Positions 59,886 through 64,000 of a DNA stretch of 64,000 nucleotides are shown piece by piece. The notes under the pieces were generated by a model that was given only the letters and a program-made list of their open reading frames with translations, made no database searches and was not told the origin of the DNA. Source of the DNA: Cladocopium goreaui (taxonomy: Eukaryota > Sar > Dinophyceae > Suessiales > Symbiodiniaceae); assembly GCA_947184155.2 (NCBI GenBank), contig CAMXCT020002779.1, forward strand, positions 205,831 to 269,830. The letters run 5' to 3'. A program made the translations under genes and the position numbers. Every line of letters starts with the position of its first letter. Position 1 is the stretch's first letter.

Positions 59886-62800
59886 ACATCCTCTGGTGTG
59901 TAAACACCGGTTGAGCTCCGCACATAGCCGCCAGTGCCAAAGAGGTACTTGCGCTGTTTCAGCAAATCTTTGTCCAACCTCTCCACGGGTTATTTGTCAC
60001 TTTCTAGGTAAATAGATACGGAAACAAAAAAAACATAGAAAACATGTCGTTCAGGAAGATCATTTGCCACTCTGGCATTTGTCGCCAAGGTTGCAACCTT
60101 TTGGCATCCACTCTCGTGCCGATGAGTCATGATAGTCATGATCCACGAATACATCCAGCAACAGCAAGTTGGAATTGTATCAAATTTTGCACCAGCGTTC
60201 CTTTCCCATGGAAAATTGGGGGCTCCCCCCAGGGGCTCCCCCGATCAAGTGGGACAAACCGGGCTCCCAACCTCTCCGTGACAACTGCATCATTGCCCAT
60301 GGCTCGACGCTTCACCAAGTTATACCTGAGTGCGACATTGGTGCTATGAAATTACGGCTGCTATGATATCTGTGTCACGACCTTTAACTTTACGTTAACC
60401 AAACTAAAACTGTGTTTACATTCTAAAGTATATAATTCAGCTTATTTTATGATATTTTATGTACCTATTTGTCCGATTTTCCAGTGGCATGAACGCCCAT
60501 GAACAGGTCATCCCTTCATCAGAGAGGGCCCGACTCCTGTGCTTTCACGGAATTCTTTTCCACGAGCTCTCCCTTTAGGGCCTGGCAAAATCAACACATA
60601 GGTCAACCACATCAATGTGGATAAAGAGTTATGACCTATTGGTGTCTGTGCATCATTCTATCCAATAAAACCAACAAATACGCATACGAGCAATAAAAAT
60701 AAATAATGAAAATAATAAGAACAATAATAATATTATCATTATTATCATCATCATGATCATCATCATCATCATCATCATCACCATCATCACCATCTGAAAA
60801 TCAAGGGTTGTGGCTAGTTTCACGAAAGATCATGATTTCGCGCCCCGATTCATGCGATCCCTCTATAAACTCCGGCCTGGAAAATCCACTCTTGTTCGGA
60901 AGTATGTAAATCTCTAGTTTTCCTCGGACCAGGACTGGCACAACCACGCAAATCTGGAGACACACAGCCCCTGCCAAAGTCTTGGTGCCATCAATCTGCT
61001 CAGGTCCGGGCCAAATTCGATTCTCTGGGGTGTCACCAGCATTGTTCCTTGAGACCGTGTCAGCACCTTGCAACAGTCATCCCTCGCACCATTGTGGCGA
61101 TCAGGATCACTTATTTTTGTATGGTGGTACGGAATGGTTTTCCGTGCCACCTCAAATGGTTGTACCACCAATTACCTAGTTTTTAACATCGCAGCTAATA
61201 AAAGGGTTCGTTGGAAAACGTGCAGGTTATACCACTTATACCATCACTATTCCCCACTACTGCTGTGACCACCAGCGGCTTGCCTAATTCGACCAGTTTC
61301 TGAAGGCACCAGCTGGTACCGTACATCACCTCATGACTGGACAGCCAGGATGTCATATGGGGGCTGATATTATCACAAAGGAATACCATGGAATACCCCA
61401 ACACAAAGCCAAAAACCATCTCCACATCAGTGTGTCTCAAAACATCCCAAAATGGATGGATAGATGGATGGATGGATAGATAGATAGATACAAAGATTGT
61501 TTCTCAGTGTTTTTAAGTTTTTCAGTTTTTTCAGTTTTTTTCAGTTTTTTGCAAGTGCTACCTTGCGAAGCATCTTACAAATAACCACCTGGTCACGGGG
61601 GCGCTGACCATATGTAGGTAGAGATTGTATACACAGCAAATTGAAGAGTATATGTATATATATATACATCAAGTTCAAGAAGATATATATGTATGCATAT
61701 GTATATATATATATATACACAAGAGAGGTAGGTTCTGGGGGGGTGACCTGACCATAGATAGGTAGATAGATAGATAGATCGATCGATAGATCGATCGATA
61801 GATAGATAGATCGATAGATAGATAGATAGATAGATATCATGCATGATATATCATATCCCAATTTATGGTAAACAGATGGCAATCTATGCCGTTTTCAATT
61901 GGAAACTGCCGCCGCGTCACGGCATAGTGAGCCGGCCGGTCGCCCATGGAGCTGGGCCGGCTCAACTCTTCCGCGGTGCACATGTCCAGCATGGCAACCT
62001 CGTCGCCAGATACAGAAACTACCCTCTGGTAATTTAACATAGCTATGGAAAATCACCATTCTTAATGGGAAAATCCACTATAAATGGCCATTTTCAATAG
62101 CTATGTTAGTTTACCAGAGGGTACTGTGGATGGAAGAAATGCTGCACTAAAAGGATGGTTGAAAGTTGAAACATGTTGAAACCCTATGAAAAAATTTAAT
62201 GACAATTATGGGGTAAGCTTACCACCTATATCAACTGGTGCAGGATTTCTTCCATCCACACTCTGACCCATCGGAAAAGTGAAGAAAGTTGCCTTTTCAG
62301 GCAAATTGGCCTTTCCTATCACTTCCATCTCTGGCACTTCAGGTGATATATTATCTTTCGAAGGAGATAACGAAAGTGAGCAGGTTTCAGTCGTCTTGAA
62401 AAAGAGCGGAAATGGAAGTGCTATATGGGGCATCTGCATGGCCACAGGCCAGGACCCACACTTAGAAATAAGTTTTGATATGGTTCGCTAATCACTAATT
62501 GAAGGATACATCTACCGGGATTTTGGGGGAAACCTCCCATGGTTGTTAGTGCTTTGTTCCACCCAGCTGAGGATCCTGAGGCCTGGACATCTCCATATTT
62601 ACAAGCGATGTGAGCTATGGACCATCCCAGGGGATTCACAAAACCATCCCCTGCGGTGTACATGTAGTCCTGCCGTGGGGGAGCTGGGGAGCTGGGGATT
62701 CATGGCCACGGACGACACTTGCTGAGGTTGTCTACAGATTCTGTTGCCGCCGATTAGTGCCTTCCTAGATTGCCAAATAGAAAAGAACCAGAGATGTCAA

Positions 62801-63560
62801 GCAAACTTAACTGCAGATCATTGAATCACATCAGCTGTCGTCCAATTTCCCATTCCAACTCCCGCGGCCTTTGCAGTGACAATGACACCGTTGAAGGGAT
62901 GTGTCAAAGGGTGCTTTGCCTCAGATTCACGAGGAATGGGCTAAAGGATAGTAAAGGGTTGAAGGACCATGCAATATCTACTATAGTTACTATACCATTA
63001 TAGTTACTATACTATTATAGTTACTATACCATTATAGTACAATATTGTTACGTATAGTACAATATAGTATAACATAGTATTTCTCGAACGAGGATGGATA
63101 GCTCAAACTTCCAAAAGTGGCTCTCCAGAACAGTCTCTGTGCGTGCCCAGTTGCCCAGGTGGGAAGCTTGTAGGATGCGAACTTCTTATGTCCCGGCCTG
63201 GCAAACATGGCTGCTCTCCAAAGATCCAGTGGTTGTTTCGAGATGTTTCAAGAGATGCAGAACTGCACCGAACCTATTTTCGGCCATGCCATCTTCTTTC
63301 ACATCGTAGTCTTGGCACCTCGGCAATAAAAATGAAATGCTTGGTTTGCATCTTAGAAGGCTATCAACATCAATATCCAATATATTCACGACTGAGCCCT
63401 TCATGCTGATAGCGGTCACACGGTCACCAATCGTTGCTGTTCCGCCTTACCAACCCGCATCACTGAGGAGTCGGGCCAGGTCTCTCCATCTTCCAAGTAT
63501 GGCATGGTGCTCCGGTGTGCCTTGGTCCAACGCACCGCCAGCGTTTCAAAAACTGTGCTC
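59795..63560 (-). CDS. exons of unidentified gene(s)
   Basis: Minus-strand exon-like segments in transcription order: ~63560-63435 (FETLAVRWTKAHRSTMPYLE, DGETWPDSSVMRVG), ~63300-63190 (GAVLHLLKHLETTTGSLESS), ~62655-62550 (VYTAGDGFVNPLGWSIAHIA), ~62025-61905 (VSVSGDEVAMLDMCTAEELS), ~61620-61560 (GQRPRDQVVICKMLRKVAL), ~61365-61255 (EVMYGTSWCLQKLVELGKPL), ~61080-60830 (SQGTMLVTPQRIEFG; SGFSRPEFIEGSHESGREI), ~60330-60235 (LVKRRAMGNDAVVTERLGAR) and ~59985-59870 (LDKDLLKQRKYLFGTGGYVR). The last runs into an Asp-rich stretch encoded by a GAT microsatellite. No family recognised; more than one gene is likely. Confidence 0.45.
60736..60797. repeat. (ATC)n microsatellite
   Basis: ATTATCATCATCATGATCAT followed by (CAT)n. 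No coding context. Confidence 0.9.
61453..61492. repeat. (GATG)n/(GATA)n microsatellite
   Basis: ATGGATGGATAGATGGATGG followed by TAGATAGATAG, read directly. Confidence 0.9.
61755..61840. repeat. (GATA)n/(GATC)n microsatellite
   Basis: Long run of TAGATAGATAGATCGATCGA units, adjacent to a TATATA/TATGTA tract at 61645-61720. Confidence 0.93.
62020..62124. mobile_element. MITE-like element with TACCCTCTGGTAA termini
   Basis: TACCCTCTGGTAATTTAACA at the left is mirrored by TTAGTTTACCAGAGGGTA at the right, extending inwards through CATAGCTATGGAAAAT / ATTTTCAATAGCTATG (about 36-bp arms). Total about 105 bp, no ORF. It is the best preserved of three related elements in the window. Confidence 0.7.
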
Positions 63561-63759
63561 AAAAGAGAAAGTCGCAACGACAATCCTCATGATTTCCATT
63601 CAATTCCATTCAGATGTGTAAAATTCTCCAAGAATCTCAAAAACCAATGTTTTTTTTTAGTATGATCATTAAATCATATTAACCAGCGCCGCTAGATGCA
63701 CATCCATGGTATCCATGTTTTGAAACATCGCAGTTCTCCCTGCGACAGTCGCGCCTGTG

Positions 63760-63784
63760 TCCTAGGAGCACGCCGCTCCTAGGA
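63760..63784. other. short GC-rich hairpin
   Basis: TCCTAGGAGC and GCTCCTAGGA are perfect inverted repeats separated by five bases. Function unknown. Confidence 0.5.
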
Positions 63785-63841
63785 TCGGCTCCCGAGCTGC
63801 TGCTCTCTGAACCAAATGCTGCAGGAGATCGCTGCTGACTA

Positions 63842-63960
63842 TGTTATATATATATATATATCATTGCATATATATATATATACATTAAATGTATATTATG
63901 TATTATATAATTATGTACTGTATATTCCATTGAATACATGTATATCAGATTATAACATAG
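63842..63960. repeat. AT-rich microsatellite
   Basis: TATATATATATATATCATTG and similar runs. No gene was seen between 63600 and the window end. Confidence 0.85.
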
Positions 63961-64000
63961 TGATGTTCTTGTCATTTATCCTGGTGTCTTGAAGCAGCTG

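Overview
The window looks like nuclear DNA of a dinoflagellate, probably a member of the Symbiodiniaceae or a relative. That is an inference from gene structure. Coding sequence is cut into very short exons (often 33-100 bp). Many introns start with GC or GA instead of GT, and many acceptors read AG|G. Every gene I can support lies on the minus strand over about 60 kb. Microsatellites, minisatellites and short inverted-repeat elements are abundant. No rRNA, tRNA, CRISPR array or prokaryotic operon signal was seen.

Layout from left to right. 0-4.7 kb: weak coding signals, one exon of a Ski2/MER3-type helicase, then two minisatellites. 5.8-17.7 kb: a tandem duplication of a ~6 kb unit. Each unit carries a gene joining a caspase-like (C14) protease domain to a deoxynucleoside-kinase domain. 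Copy 2 reads through three exons; copy 1 has a one-base deletion in its kinase C-terminal exon. 18.4-29.6 kb: C-terminal and coiled-coil exons, then a long gene that can be spliced exon by exon: a RING-CH zinc finger followed by kinesin-light-chain-like TPR repeats, including a 58-bp intron. 30.4-40.4 kb: many small minus-strand exons of one or more unidentified genes. 41.6-43.5 kb: four adjacent tandem arrays. 44.8-50.6 kb: more unidentified minus-strand exons, including a 198-codon open segment. 50.7-58.9 kb: a nearly complete malonyl-CoA:ACP transacylase (FabD type) gene in at least 20 exons, with catalytic Ser and His motifs and stop codon located. 59.3-63.6 kb: exons of further unidentified genes.

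The genes share orientation but not an obvious pathway, as expected for dinoflagellate unidirectional clusters with trans-spliced transcripts. The most unusual item is the duplicated caspase-kinase fusion. The most informative structural result is a set of splice junctions whose reading frame and family alignment fix GC and GA donors, including one intron position where the two gene copies use GT and GC.
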